A stretch of DNA of 64,000 bases from Lepeophtheirus salmonis (GCF_016086655.4 NC_052134.2:434001-498000); one strand, 5' to 3'; numbered from the stretch's first letter, positions 1 to 11,890 are shown. The notes: generated from the sequence alone by a model not told the origin. Program-made: numbers and translations.

Positions 1-350
1 CCTGGATCCAAGGGGTGGCCGAAAACAGGCCCTGGGTGTGGCAACAGGACTCAGCACCCTGCCATGTGTCCAAAATCTCCATGCAGTGGTTAACCGAGAA
101 CTTTTATGACGTCGTAACAAAGGATTTGTGGCCTCCTAACTCTCCTGACCTTAATCCTTTGGACTATTTTGTCTGGGGCTATGTCGAGAGACATACCAAC
201 AGACATACCCATAGCACCAAGGAATGCCTGATGGACTCCATCAAGGAGTTATTCGGCAATATGGGCCATGCTATGGTCAGAAGAGCCTGCAGCCAGTTCA
301 GAGGCCGTATTAAGGCCGTTATTGATGCCAACGCTGATTATATCAAATGA
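1..350 (+). CDS. mariner-type transposase, C-terminal part (cut by window edge)
   Basis: The frame is open from the first bases of the window, so the start lies outside and the GTG at 15 is not a real start. It shows the C-terminal half of a DDE transposase of the Tc1/mariner superfamily. WQQDSAPCHVSK holds the second catalytic Asp and PPNSPDLNPLDYFVWG the third; 32 residues lie between the two Asp I would assign. The tail ends in FRGRIKAVIDANADYIK and TGA, as is usual for this family. The enzyme would cut and rejoin its own element at TA sites in the nucleus. An AATAAA lies at 394-399. No stop or frameshift is visible in the part present, so this copy may be younger than the others. Element and family are clear; activity cannot be judged without the missing N-terminus and first Asp. 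Confidence 0.88.
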   Translation, partial: WIQGVAENRPWVWQQDSAPCHVSKISMQWLTENFYDVVTKDLWPPNSPDLNPLDYFVWGYVERHTNRHTHSTKECLMDSIKELFGNMGHAMVRRACSQFRGRIKAVIDANADYIK

Positions 351-773
351 ATGGCTACTCTATACTTATATGCTCGTCATAGTTGTGATTTTCAATAAAA
401 AAGTAAAAAAATGTATATTTTGTGTTGTTTTTTGTAGAAAAATATTTTGGCGACAATTTAATCCCCGCTTCCTCTATATATGTAATTTACTTTGAAGTGT
501 AGTTACATAAAACAATAAAGAAAAATAAATAATGCCTTGAAAATGTCAGGACCTGTACAACTGGCGTCTTTGTACAAAGTGTCGCAATATTTCAAATTTA
601 TCCACACTGGTTGCGTTTTGCATTATGGTAAAACTAAATCAACGGATAGCAAAATAATCAATTATTCTAATTAGATCAGATACAGCAAAAACATTTAAAA
701 ATATAATAGATTTTAAAAAACAAATACTTTTATATCACAAAAACCGTTTATTTCTAATTTTTTAATTTTCCAG
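351..773. other. 3' flank of the mariner copy, otherwise unassigned
   Basis: AT-rich sequence after the transposase stop. The segment near 450-475 (GGCGACAATTTAATCCCCGC, then CTCTATA) may contain the terminal inverted repeat, but its partner is outside the window and cannot be compared. No gene is seen. Confidence 0.4.
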
Positions 774-837
774 ATGGAGTTGCAATGAGTAAGTATTCCA
801 AAACTTTGTCCAGAACTACCCGAATTTCCCTAATCAA
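774..837 (+). other. possible host exon (64 nt)
   Basis: A pyrimidine-rich acceptor (TTTTTAATTTTCCAG) ends at 773 and a strong donor (GTAAGTTAAT) begins at 838. One frame is open through the 64 bases and reads MSKYSKTLSRTTRIS from an internal ATG. The product is not recognised. The call rests only on splice-site quality and an open frame, so chance is a real alternative. Its end phase does not fit directly with the candidate exon at 4568, so an intermediate exon would be needed if they belong together. Confidence 0.2.
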
Positions 838-2368
838 GTAAGTTAATACAAAAAAGAATAGCAAAGTTTAAATGGATATTGCATCTAAAGTAGCATTAAT
901 CATGTTACAAATTGGATATCCTTTTGAACTTTGCAAAAAAAAAAAAAAAAAAAAATTGGTCTTAATATCACTTCTAGAAGTTGAGTCATATGCAAAAAAG
1001 TAAGTTTCCTATCAACAATCCTCGCGCTTCTCTACTTTTATCAACTTATAATAATAGAATAGTGATATTATTCACATAACGATTGTATTTTTTTCTTTAT
1101 TTATAGTCTTATTGTTACTGAAAGTATATAATAATTTAATGACTTCCACTTTTGTCAACGACAAAATGTGGGTAAATGATAATATTACAAACATTTATTC
1201 CATATGTTACATTTTCAATGCTTTGCTATTATCATTAATAATTATAAATATATTTCAGCACTAGAATATTCACTCTATTTTACATCATGTAAGGCTTAAA
1301 AAATATGTTATTGTATTTAGAAAGATGCATAAAACATATAATTATTAAGCTTTCAATATTTATAATTTATTTGAATGCATTAGATATTTGTACTTTTCGC
1401 TTTAAAGCGAACAATTTCTATATAATTGCTTTTATTCCCTACTATTGATTCTTTAGCTATGCATGCCATTTTTAAAACATGGAAAAGACTGTTGTGGTTC
1501 AGGTTCAATGAAAAAAGTTAAAGTACACTCCTTAATAATAGTTCCTTTAAACATGATTTTATTTAAAATGATTTCGAAAGAAACTTGGTAAAAAATCTGA
1601 AATCTGAATAGCCAAGATGTGTTATTTAGCGCAAGTAGTTCTACACTAGTAAAAAATTTATTAATATCGCTGAAGGTTATCATATTTCCTTGCCAATAAC
1701 AGAACGGATATTTTTAATATTGATAATCATTATTTTGGACTAAAAATTATTGTCTCCTATAGGTGTATGGCATCCCTAAATTATGGCTAAATTAAATATG
1801 ATTCCCCCTGCCCCCCTTCTTGTGTATGAGTTAAGTTAACGAAGAATGTTAGATATATTTTAAAGCTTTCATTTAATATATAATAATTAATTTTAAGTTT
1901 TTGTATGGCTTACTAAATAATAATCAAACTTTCTTATCTAGCAAATTATGTTGTGTCTTTTTCCGTCAATGAAACTATAAGTGGAAGTGTTAAATTATTG
2001 ATATTAGAATAATTGCTATTTTTGTAGTTGATGGGTTCAAAAGGCATCAAATCCAATGTTATATAGTATTTAAATTATATCAATGGGATATGATCGCTGT
2101 TTATTTATATAAGTGTGGCTACAAAAAAGTGGAGAATACCACAATTTTGCAGCAAAATACTAAAACTACATGAATGATAATATTAATAAATATATTTATT
2201 TGTGTGAAATTCTAATTCAAGTTTTATAAAGAATATTACTGTTCAATTTATTTATAAAACACTATAAAGATGGATTTAGAAATTTATCAATAATTATACA
2301 TTTTCCGTTATAGACAAAAAAAATATAATGTTTACGAAACGATTTGAAATTATTTTTGCAAAAATGTT
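838..2368. other. no gene seen; AT-rich, A-run
   Basis: Contains a 21-base A run at 935-955 and general AT-rich sequence. The short minus ORF at 1453-1683 has no domain signal. Nothing else is supported. Confidence 0.5.
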
Positions 2369-3260
2369 TCACTCAATATGACCACCTTCATTATCAATCA
2401 CAGCCATTACATTCTGCCTGAAGGCCATGTAGGAGTTGATGACAAACTGCTCTGACAAGTTGTTCCATGCAGCCACTATGGAGGACTTCAGTTATTCCAC
2501 ATTGATGTGTGAGGCCCTGTTGGTTTTCCTTTGCAAATTACTCCATATAGAAAAGTCCAGTGGGCTCAAATTTGGTGAGGAATGGACCATATCTCATCAG
2601 ACCACAATCCATCCATTTTAACTGAACATAATTTTTGACACTTGGCGTGTGTGTGAGAGAGGCGGCATCCTGAGTCCACAAGTATTTACACTCCAGGTAG
2701 TTGGTCTTCATCTATGGAAGGATGGTGTACCTAAGCCCCTTATGGTATGCCTCCTGGCCAATTTTCTGTTGAGCCTTGAAAATGAAGAGAGGCATCTTCT
2801 TTCCATAAGAGGCACCATCACCAAATACCAATGGTTTGGGCCGTATATATTTGGTGTGGTACACCCCATTAACCTTTTCTTTTGTTTCTGGAAGCCCACG
2901 GTCGTTCTGGCGGATGTGGAATTGATCAAGTGTGAAAATGTTGTTATTGAGAAAAATTTCCACATTTGACCTCTCGAGCCTCCCGACTTTCATGCCCTCT
3001 ATCGGATTGTGGTGTGGGTTCCTTGTGAAATAAACAAATCCCAATTCGTGATGTATAGCTCTCTTGATGTCCCTTGGAGCCACAGAGAAGTTGTTGGAGA
3101 GGCAATTCATCGACTTAGTGGGATTCTCCTTATATTCTTATCCAAACTTAACAAGAAATTCGTATCCTTTTTTAAATTTTGCCCTCCACTTCCATTCATC
3201 TTGGAGAAGTCTTCTCCATTTTTTTTTCATCTTGACCAACTTAAATCTAGGCCTCTAGAA
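2369..3260 (-). pseudogene. decayed mariner-type transposase
   Basis: On the minus strand an HTH region is readable first: a KSMNCLSNNF-like start, then DIKRAIHHELGFV, near 3040-3120. A DDE core follows: VGRLERSNVEIF, LDQFHIRQNDR and VNGVYHTKYIRPKPLVFGDG. The first Asp region is degraded. After a gap the C-terminal end appears at 2369-2620, with WSDEIWS, LYGVICKGK and, in the right order, LSEQFVINSYMAFRQNV and AVIDNEGGHIE before TGA. The pieces lie in different frames with stops, so no protein can be made. The second-Asp block is missing or unreadable. Plus-strand ORFs over the same bases are antisense shadows. No convincing terminal repeats or TA duplication were found. An ancient copy. Confidence 0.75.
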
Positions 3261-4567
3261 CATATATTTATGCCAATAATCTTCATAATACTCCATATTG
3301 CCGTTAAAATATTGTATTTCTTGTTTTTGACATTTATGTAGAGACAAGACTCCTTTGCATAAAGTTAGGCTTTCAAATTTGTAATATATTGGGTAAAAGA
3401 ACGTTTAAAGAAAATCTTTTATCACGATTCAGCATTGGGGGAAACTTTAAAAAAAATAGAAATAATCAGGTATTTAGGGTCTCAAATGTTCCTTATAGTC
3501 AATAAGTATCATTGGCTAATTTTGATTATATTTAAAAATATATTGATAGATAGCTCAGAGCTCTTTAGTTTTGAAATTTTAGACTTTGTTAGAAAAACAA
3601 GTTTGTTAAGTGTCTTAATATTTTCTATTTTGTACACATTTAAGTTTTTTATGAAAATAAAAAATTTATAAAAACAAAATTGCCATCAACATTTTTTTAT
3701 AAATTTATATGGGAATTCTATATCTACGTTTTCAAAAGAGGGATATGTGTAGTGACATAAATTCTAGCTTTTCGCCTATCTGTCTGCTCGTTAGCGTATC
3801 ACAACCAAAAAAATCAGGTAAAAAAAAACAAAATTTGCATTACATTTATTGTTTACTTAGATATACAAAAAAAAACCGGCTTTTTAAATTATGCTGATCT
3901 AAGTTACCTTTGTATAGCCAGAATTTGAAAAAAAAAATTATATCATTTTTTTTTTAAAATAAGTCATATTTTTTTAATTATATAAAATAGTATTACATAA
4001 TCAATTAAGTAGGTTTCATTTATATATATATATATATAACATATGTGATCAGTTGAAGCCAAGTGCAAGTACTAGTTCAACCTTGTATATGGCTTTATTA
4101 TTTGTAACTACTTAAATGCAGCATAGAAATATACAAAGCAATTAATGTAATTCTTTTTTATTTTTTTACTAGAAGCAAAGGTCTATATTTATTCATTCTA
4201 AACAATACATATATAAATTAACAAAAACATTATTATCATGTGCTAGTTCAAAAAACCAAAAACAAAGAAATAAACAATTGCATGTTTATTCAAAATTAGG
4301 TCAACGAGACAAGAAAAAAAAAAAAGAAGGATTTATTGCAAATTCTGAAATCTGATGAGTAAATCACATTATGAAGAGATGAATTTGAGCTAGTTCCTAC
4401 AAATAATTACAATTTAATATTCTATATAGAGTTAAGGATTATATTTGGATGAGAGACGTAATGATGAAGGCAAGAAGTTATCTTTGGTTCTTGTGTTTCA
4501 CTACGTATAATATGTATTTTACTTTGAATATGAGCCACTTAATCTTCCACCTTTCCTTATACCTTAG
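3261..4567. other. no gene seen; AT microsatellite
   Basis: AT-rich DNA with a short (AT)n run near 4020-4037 and several A and T runs. ORFs at 3435-3671 and 3709-3897 are low-complexity and hydrophobic with no recognisable domain. Confidence 0.5.
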
Positions 4568-4695
4568 AACGTTACAATGAGACAATCCGAGGGATTCAGT
4601 CTCGTATCAAAGATCATCCAAATCTTTTTTTCCAGCATCCAGAAAATTTTTACACATTCATTGGTTCAATGAAACAAAGTCTCGAACCCTTTATG
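4568..4695 (+). other. possible host-gene exon A (128 nt)
   Basis: A pyrimidine-rich acceptor (CCACCTTTCCTTATACCTTAG) precedes 4568 and a donor (GTAAATA) follows 4695. One frame is open for all 42 codons and has a normal, non-repetitive composition: RYNETIRGIQSRIKDHP, then NLFFQHPENFYTFIGSM and KQSLEPFM. It begins in the middle of a codon (two bases) and ends on a codon boundary. I do not recognise the family. It differs in character from the transposon relics and has no adjacent terminal repeats. Best taken as a candidate exon of an unknown protein; cDNA could confirm it. Confidence 0.38.
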
Positions 4696-5512
4696 GTAAA
4701 TATAACAATTTTAGTCTGTAGAATCTGCCCGAGACTTGTTTGTAAAAATACAGAATGTTCCTAACCTTACCTAAATTGTGTATCAGTGAATTGATTTTTC
4801 AAAATGACGTTTGAATTTGCATGTTCCATACCATATCCAAGACCATATTTGTCGAACATTCGCCCCATGATAAATGATTTTTCCTTCTTTCTTGACTAAT
4901 AATAATACTGGAAGCTTACTAAATAAATTGGTTTGGAATTACTTTTAGACCAATGAAACCAGGGATTAGAGGGCCAAGATAACTACTTTTGAAATCTTGT
5001 CCAGAGAAAATCCGTCATTTCTATGGATTAACATAATTTTTTCAACACGGAGCTCCAGTATGATACATATATATTATTGACCTGCAAACGTAATCTTTGC
5101 ATTTCTAAGGAACTTACTCCTACTGTTCAGTTGAGCATTACAAGTCAGTGGTTTGTATTCGCCTAAAAAAGGGAGGGTATTCTTAATTATAGAGCTCCAT
5201 ACGGAGAATATCTTCCTTCAATGATGCATCGATATTTTCACCAACCCAAACATTTCAAATTACGCATACCGATCCATTCAGTAAATTTACAACAAATCTG
5301 TTTTAATATTTTTTTATTATTCGAATTGCTCAAAACCACTAGAGTTTTGACCACGAGCACCTTTCACATACATTATATGTGCGTCAAGCAAGTTTTATGG
5401 ACATTAGTCCTCGACCTTGAAACGTATGCTCTTGTTTACCCCAAACTAAATCTTCCCTCAATTTTGTATTAACTCAAAAATCATCTTTGAAAAAGGAACG
5501 TATCTCAACAGA
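4696..5512. other. possible intron; no clear gene
   Basis: Lies between candidate exons. An opposite-strand frame around 4790-4880 (GRMFDKYGLGYGMEHA) is open and followed by GTAAGG, but is too short to assign. The ORF at 5221-5472 has no recognisable domain. Confidence 0.3.
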
Positions 5513-5566
5513 GGGAACGTTTTTGGGAGGATATTGATATTGCAGGCCTTGAGTTTTTCACATCTG
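5513..5566 (+). other. possible host-gene exon B (54 nt)
   Basis: Begins after an acceptor-like CTCAACAG and ends at a good donor (GTGAGTTG). The frame reads RERFWEDIDIAGLEFFTS with one base left over. It starts on a codon boundary, matching the end phase of exon A, and its single leftover G would complete GAT with the start of the candidate exon at 8390. The acceptor lacks a good pyrimidine tract, which weakens the model. Product unknown. Confidence 0.28.
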
Positions 5567-8389
5567 GTGAGTTGTTTTATTTTTTTTCCTCTACTTTCTA
5601 TTAATATTATAAATTCTCAACCAAACTGGCGAACATAATCATCAATAAAAAAGTAAAATAAGTGCATATAAATATAAACACAAAGAAATTATATTATAAT
5701 AAAAACGATTTTTAAAAATTCATTTATTTTCACGAGGAAGCTTTGAAATTATGTTTAAATTTATGATAATTTAAGTTATAAAAATGGTAACTTGATTTAT
5801 TTTTTCAATTTTTATTCTCATTTCTTTTCCATACTACCTTTCATTTAGATAGTCTTCACAATTGAATAAGAACTGAGTCTTCTGGATGCCGATGGAGAAT
5901 TTAATGTAATGCTGAATATGTATTTCTGTGAATGCCATATTCCTTCTTAATGTTATTCAACAATTACTAAAAAAACATTTTAAATTATTACTCTTTCTTA
6001 TTTTTTGTTTAAGTAGAATTTCGAAATAGTATGTTTTTCACGAACCACTATTTATTTGAATTAGACCTGCTTCACGCTCGGCTATTTATTCCAACTTTTA
6101 GTTACTTAAAAGTATCTTGAACCTCTTTATAATCATTTTGGACACTCCTAACACTTAGATCAGCAAAAAAAAAAGTTTAAAAAAATGTTTCAAATATTTT
6201 AAACTCATGAGAACATATTGATCACAAACATGATTAAAAAATGAGTCTATTATAGATTCCATAAAATCGTGTCTATATGCGATGTACATAATCTATTTTT
6301 CATTTTTTAGACTTATACAGCCCCTAGTATTCCTACGAGTCTTTCAATTTGTTTTGTCATAGCACATGACTTTAATACTGTTAGAAGTTTTGAAAGATTT
6401 CTTATACAAGATTAGCTTGAGCGTCACATTTTCCGGATGTAAAGCTTGGAAACATTAAGTAATTTAAAAAAAAAATCCCTAAAGTCTATATGGTCAGTCC
6501 AACAACCTTCTTTTTCACTATAAAACTAAGAATCATTTGATCATCCCAATAAATTACAGGAGCAACATCACTTTGGAAATATGTCTCTACTTTAAAAGCT
6601 TTTGCTTGTTGAAACTTTTTTTTCGGAGAATTGTATCTCTATTAAGAGCAAATTAATCAATGTTCTGGTTCATGGCTTTATCTGGATTTGCTAGAATAAA
6701 TACAACTTTTCAAGTTGATACATGGTAACAGTGAAATAATACATATATATTGTTTAGTACGTGCCTGCCATTTGCTAAAAATGACCTCAAATTTTATTTT
6801 TATATGAATTTGACTCTTACTAAATTTATAAATCTATACCTTTCTTTAAAACTTTCTGATTTAATAACACTTTTTTTTCACAAAAATTCTGATTTATTAT
6901 TTAAAGATTAGACATATATGTAAATTTTTTATTAAGTATATATATAATAAGAGTTTTGTATAGTAGGATTTTTTTTGTTTTAAATCACATAATTCCTTAT
7001 TCTCTGTACATTAATTTCATATATCTAGCCATTCCAAAAAAACACATAGAAACTTCATCACAAAATAAATACTAATCAATTAATATAATAATACTGACAA
7101 TCATTTGTTATTCATTGTGCAAACAAACAAACAAAAATGAGCATGGGTAAATGAAAAAAGATTATAACATCTTTACAAAAATCTGCTAAACAATTAAACT
7201 AAAAAACAAAACTATAAGAAAATTCCATTTCCATGCATATCAAAACGCTTCAGCACTTCTTGGGATCTTAAGAGGAGTCTGTCCAGACTATTAGGTATGT
7301 TGGAGTTCTTACTTCTTGTAACATAGATATTAAATAGCGCCTTAGCTATTAAATATTATATTTTGAAGTGAAATATATTCTTAGACGGTGACATTGCAAG
7401 TTAATCCCTAATCTTATTTTCAGAATTGTAGTATTTCCTCATAAACTCAGTAGTTATGTGATCAATGTTAACCACTTTTGGGCCATCCCAAAACAGATGG
7501 CTTGAAGTCTCTAAACTGGACTTATAGAATGTGAAGTCTCTCTCTGTACCTTTGACTCTCTATTTATTTGTTAAAAGGGTTGAAGTAGCTATCCTGGAGC
7601 GGAAGTGCTTTAATTTTGAGTCCATGAAAGAGTTGCAAAATATTATTTTAGTTTTTTTGTATATTGTACAACAGTTTAAAACCTAAATGAGAAAGTATTT
7701 ACACACCAAATCAGCCAAAGAATTCACAATTTGACTTTCGATAGCTTTCTTGCAGACACTTGAAATAAATATGGTTTTAATGCCATCTTGCACGGGATTA
7801 GGGGTTATAAAACTTCGAGTTTATTGCTTAATCAATTTTTTTAAATTTTTAATATGCAAGAAAGTCGTTGGTGTGGCATTTTGGTTTATTTTAAGTTCGT
7901 TAATTTGGACAAAAGGATGTAATGTGTTCTATATAGAGGATATCAAAAAAAGAGTTTATTTTTTTTCTAAAAAGTGTAAAATTTTGAAACGTTAGAGCCG
8001 TTGGGCAACATATAATATTTTACAAAAAAAAAAAAGTTTGAAGTTAGCCTATGATATCTATAGACTAAAAGGAACATTTTGAGAACCTAAGGACCTCATA
8101 TTTTGAACATTTAAAAATAAGCTGCACTCTAATCACCATAGATGAGCTTTATATATTAAACCTTTACTGGTGTAAGATCAGCTTATAATAGTAGTACTTA
8201 AAGATATTGATGGCCACAAATATAGAGTAATACATAGCAACATAATTTGTATTAGATATATGCTACTCGTAATCCTAAACTAACAGAACCAATAAATATA
8301 TATTTATATATTTTTACCACCATTCCATGACATATGTCAATATATCTATCCCAACAAGTTGATAGATTTTGACATCAGTATCCTTTTAG
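5567..8389. other. possible long intron with unassigned short frames
   Basis: Mostly AT-rich. On the minus strand two short peptides have ordinary protein composition: 7216-7290 (LDRLLLRSQEVLKRFDMHG..., ending in TAG) and 7410-7545 (ERDFTFYKSSLETSSHLFWD, then KVVNIDHITTEFMRKYYNSE, ending in TAA). Neither is recognised. They could be a decayed mobile gene or terminal exons. ORF 7750-7995 has no domain signal. Confidence 0.3.
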
Positions 8390-8568
8390 ATGGTCATTTT
8401 TGGTGGAGTAACTTCATCAAAGAAATTTTCTATCAGTCCAAGATACCACTCATTATTCAAAAAGAGTTCAAATTATCATCATCTAAAGAACTCGTTATCC
8501 AAATGTCTCAAAATCCAACGTTTTACTGTTTTTATGATCATACGCAAAATGTATCTGAATACATTTAA
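8390..8568 (+). other. possible terminal exon C
   Basis: Acceptor ATCAGTATCCTTTTAG ends at 8389. The open frame runs to TAA at 8566-8568 and an AATAAA follows near 8591. The peptide looks like ordinary protein: GHFWWSNFIKEIFYQSKIP, then KEFKLSSSKELVIQMSQNP and FYDHTQNVSEYI. Its start phase (two bases) fits the one leftover base of exon B, giving a continuous A-B-C reading frame. I do not recognise the family. The alternative frame at 8390-8620 is also open, so strand and frame remain uncertain. Confidence 0.33.
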
Positions 8569-8620
8569 TATTTCATTAATAACTTCACAGAATAAAAGTA
8601 AGTTTATAGGTTGTCGATGA

Positions 8621-9300
8621 ATAAAAATACTTTCTTTCTTATAGCTAATATTCTATTAAAATGTGACAAAATATTTTTAGAGAAGTGAGAGCTAAGAAAA
8701 CTAATACATTTTCCAAAAACACTATTATTAACTTTTTGTATGAAGTTATTTTTGGGGGAGCGTATTATTGGAGAAATAAAAGATTTTATTTCTTTATAAC
8801 AAATTTAATAGAAACGTGTATTTTTTTTTAAATTGAAGAGTTATATTAATTTATTTAATATTATAAATTTTCCAAAGTGCATATTTAGCACTTTTTGATT
8901 TCTTAACATCAATTTAATACGATTAAAATCAACAATGCTGATGGGAGAATTGCATTTTAAATTATTAAATTGTGAATTTTTGACAATATAACTATTTTTC
9001 TTAATAATTTCATTTGTCACATATGGTTGAATTAAAATGATGCATTATCAATTTCTATAGTGTGGTAAAAACTGTAAAACTTTTACCCAATTCACTTCTA
9101 CAGTTACATATGTATTTTAAGGGACTTTTTTCTCAAAATGATACATAATTGGGCTTGTATTTTACAATCTTGGTATCACATTTTTTTTAATTTTCTTTAG
9201 TCCAGTGTCCTTTATTATCTCCTTGACAGACCTACTGGCACGGAGGAGAGTGGCAACCATATGATGTTTGGCCTTGTCATTCATCGTACACGACTTTTTT
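8621..9300. other. no gene seen
   Basis: AT-rich sequence with T runs. Around 9200-9300 base composition becomes more balanced (GACAGACCTACTGGCACGG), possibly flanking or belonging to the retrotransposon that follows, but no frame is readable. Confidence 0.4.
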
Positions 9301-9515
9301 TGATGCAAGTAAGAAAAAAAAACGAAGGCAAAAGATTTACCGAGTTACTTGTGCTGGAATTTTTTATTTCCGGTGACGGAACCTCGAGATATAAGCGTTA
9401 AAAAATTAGTCCGCGTATTTATGCAACTACCGGAACATAGGATCTGAATAAATAAACATAAACAGTGTTTAGTCTAAATTAAGATAGAGAATATCACGGC
9501 TTCAAGATGATTCAA
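9300..9515 (+). repeat. LTR-like segment, 5' side of a Ty3/gypsy remnant
   Basis: The bases at about 9449-9504 (an AATAAA-like AATAAACATAAACAG, then AGATAGAGAATATCACGGC) recur with changes at about 11074-11121 (AATAAACAGTCTTTAG, then AGATAGAGAATATCAAGGC). A gag-like frame begins shortly after this copy, which is what a 5' LTR would do. The left boundary is not visible and 9300 is approximate. Confidence 0.45.
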
Positions 9516-9612
9516 TGACAAAAATAGAAAATTGTCCCAAGATATACCCGCAGACAGTTTCAAACTTAGTGGCAATTAATTATCACCCTTCGCCATTCAT
9601 AACGTTGGTTTC

Positions 9613-9840
9613 ATCGATTTAAAATTGAATTTGAATTCAGAGATATTACGTCTATGACGACAAAGTATGCCCTGTTGGCCAAAGCAATTCCTCCTGAATC
9701 ATTTGATCTTATTGCAGATCTTGAGACAGAGAACGATTACGCCGTACTAAAAAGTTTACTCCTCAAAAAGTAGGGATCGTCGTAAGAAGAAAGAATTCAA
9801 ACGCTCGGTGATTTTTTTAGGAGATGCTCACAGCCTCTCT
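9613..9840 (+). pseudogene. Ty3/gypsy-type gag remnant
   Basis: A frame reads FKIEFEFRDITSMTTKYALL, AKAIPPESFDLIADLETEN and DYAVLKSLLLKK, then a stop. The same frame continues after it with EERIQTLGDFF. This matches the gag segment found in many arthropod Ty3/gypsy elements, where a hydrophobic capsid-like helix pair is followed by YxxLKxxL and then a short region ending near GDRxPSQ. Gag would package element RNA in cytoplasmic particles. Here it is cut to about 75 codons with two in-frame stops. Upstream residues (LSPFAIHNVGF) appear in another frame. No protease, reverse transcriptase or integrase was found before the second LTR-like segment, so pol has been lost. Confidence 0.62.
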
Positions 9841-11029
9841 CCTATAAAAGTAGCTTCATTGACAAGGTCCTTATTGGGCATTAAAGTTATAAAAGAGCCA
9901 ATTTGATCCATTAATCTTAAAATTACGGTCCAAACCATTCATCCTTCTCAAAGGGCTTTAGCTAGGGCGAGTCAAGTTCAAGATGATGATGAGTTCGCAA
10001 AGTTTTGTCATAGCCTCTCTTAATATTTCTCAAGTCTTCTTATCTCATCCGTGGAGAACACTTGCGAAGATCTTGAAGTAAATGGAGTGACCAAAAAATA
10101 TAATTAATATAGTCCTAAAAATAAAAATAAACTTTTATTTGTAAAAATCATCGTACGTAAATATATCAAGGGTGAAAAATTTTATCTTTACAAGCACTTT
10201 CTTTAGCGCAATGCCAAAAAACTCGTAATTCCTCAGCTGTTACAGCTGAGGTAAATTTATTATAAAACTGCTCTCTGCAATAGGTTAAGGTCAGTGCTTC
10301 CCTTAACCCCAAATTAAGACTCTCAAGTGTGGCGAATTACCCCAAGGTCCTTCATTAATAGGTTTTGGAGAAAGAAAAAGTGAAAACCTTCTAAAAAATA
10401 AATCAGAAAATTGATATATTTGGTAACAATCAAACAGTTAAGTCATTTTATGTAGCAGTTACACAAAAGCAATTCTTGCTGGTGATTTTTTAGAGCATTT
10501 CGGATATTCTATCAACATGAAGAAGAATACTCTAATAGTCAACCATCTTCTTGTTTCGGGAAACGATAGAACACTAGTTTCATATTTTCAAATAGTAGTT
10601 GCATGAATCGTTACTACTCCTTAGATTTGGAATGCAAGATAGACAACGTGTCAAAAAATCGTTTGAAGCTAGAACTTCTACTGGAGATTGTTCTCGAGGA
10701 TGAATCCGAGAGGAAAAAGGTGTACTACCTCTTTGTCGTAGTTCCTTCATCCAAAAGTATAATTACAAACTACTTGTTGTTGGTTTGTAAAGATCCCGTT
10801 CTGTTTTGATATGTTTCTTCTAGAACTATAATTACAAACGACAGATAGATGTCCTTTGCTTTCTATTTGTAATAATACCACTCTGCTTTATTTTTGTTTA
10901 AGTATAAATCGGTAAAACATTAATCTGATTACTAATTTAGACATATCTGGTCTGTCATGGGCATGTGATATGATTAATAATATTAATATGTTATATTGAT
11001 TATTTTGTTTAAATTACCGTAAACATCCT
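9841..11029. other. interior of retrotransposon remnant, unreadable
   Basis: Base composition is less AT-biased than the flanks in places, but no coding frame longer than about 70 codons is readable as pol. The ORF at 10603-10809 has no recognisable domain. Probably decayed or replaced interior sequence. Confidence 0.35.
10231..10251. repeat. perfect hairpin, 9-bp arms
   Basis: CCTCAGCTG-TTA-CAGCTGAGG is a perfect inverted repeat with a 3-base loop inside the retrotransposon remnant. It is not followed by a T run. Function unknown. Confidence 0.7.
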
Positions 11030-11130
11030 CTAGGGGGCGTATGTAGCGAGTCAATCCTTAATGATCTTAATACAATAAACAGTCTTTAGTATACACTTAG
11101 ATAGAGAATATCAAGGCTTCATATATTTCC
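11030..11130 (+). repeat. LTR-like segment, 3' side of Ty3/gypsy remnant
   Basis: Shares the AATAAACAG...AGATAGAGAATATCANGGCTTCA block with 9449-9504, preceded in both by a GCGTAT-T/G-TATGC/TAGC-like stretch. It lies about 1.6 kb from the first copy in the same direction, as two LTRs of a shortened element would. Boundaries are not resolved. Confidence 0.45.
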
Positions 11131-11890
11131 TTTTCGAGGAGCTACCGTAATTCAAACTTACACACATTGAGTTCTAGAGAATAATATCTTCAGAGCAGGT
11201 CGTCCACACAGCTGATTCAGTTCATTTAACTTTTTTAAATTAATATAGTCACACAATCTTGTAAAAGTTTTGATACATTATTTTGAGTTTTTCAATATTT
11301 CCTATGTAATGTACTTCAAGGTGGCTTGTCTTTTAATTTTTGAATAAATGTGAAGCTTAATTGCAATTGATCTTTAAGTTTCTAAGGGAACTAAGGGAAA
11401 TTTATAAATATTTTTACGAATTTTTTTTTAAAGGAAATTATGCAAAACAATGTATGAGTAGAACATCTGCTACATGAATAAATATAATTTTTGCACCGTT
11501 TAAATATTTTTTACATGTAGGTTTTGTACATTATACTTTTGCATTTTCCAAAAAAGAACAAAAAATATCATGTTTTGAATGTTATAACAGATGCTTTTAA
11601 AAGGATATACTTATATAGAAAATTCGACAAGTTATTTGTTCATTCCATTAAAATATATTATTTTTTAAATTTTCATGTGTCAAAGTATATAAGACATGCA
11701 CAAAATTTTAGCAATTATATGCTTTAAAAACAAAACATATATGCAACTATTCAAAAAATAACTCTATGATTGTAAATATTTCATTTTAATTAGTGCATGT
11801 GTGTTAATTAGTTTTAATTAATTGTAATGTGCTATATATATTTGTGTAACAAGTAAAACTAGTACATTCAGATTGTACGAGTAGGAATTG
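11131..11890. other. no gene seen
   Basis: AT-rich DNA. The ORF at 11524-11727 is low-complexity with no domain signal. Confidence 0.5.

Noticed and set aside
2436..2969. Plus-strand ORFs of 61 and 106 codons
   Set aside because: They are antisense to the mariner-type pseudogene, whose motifs are readable on the minus strand.
3009..3341. 110-codon plus ORF
   Set aside because: Its first half is antisense to the mariner relic and the rest is Phe/Leu-rich AT noise.
4018..4040. AT dinucleotide run as a regulatory element
   Set aside because: Ordinary microsatellite in AT-rich DNA.
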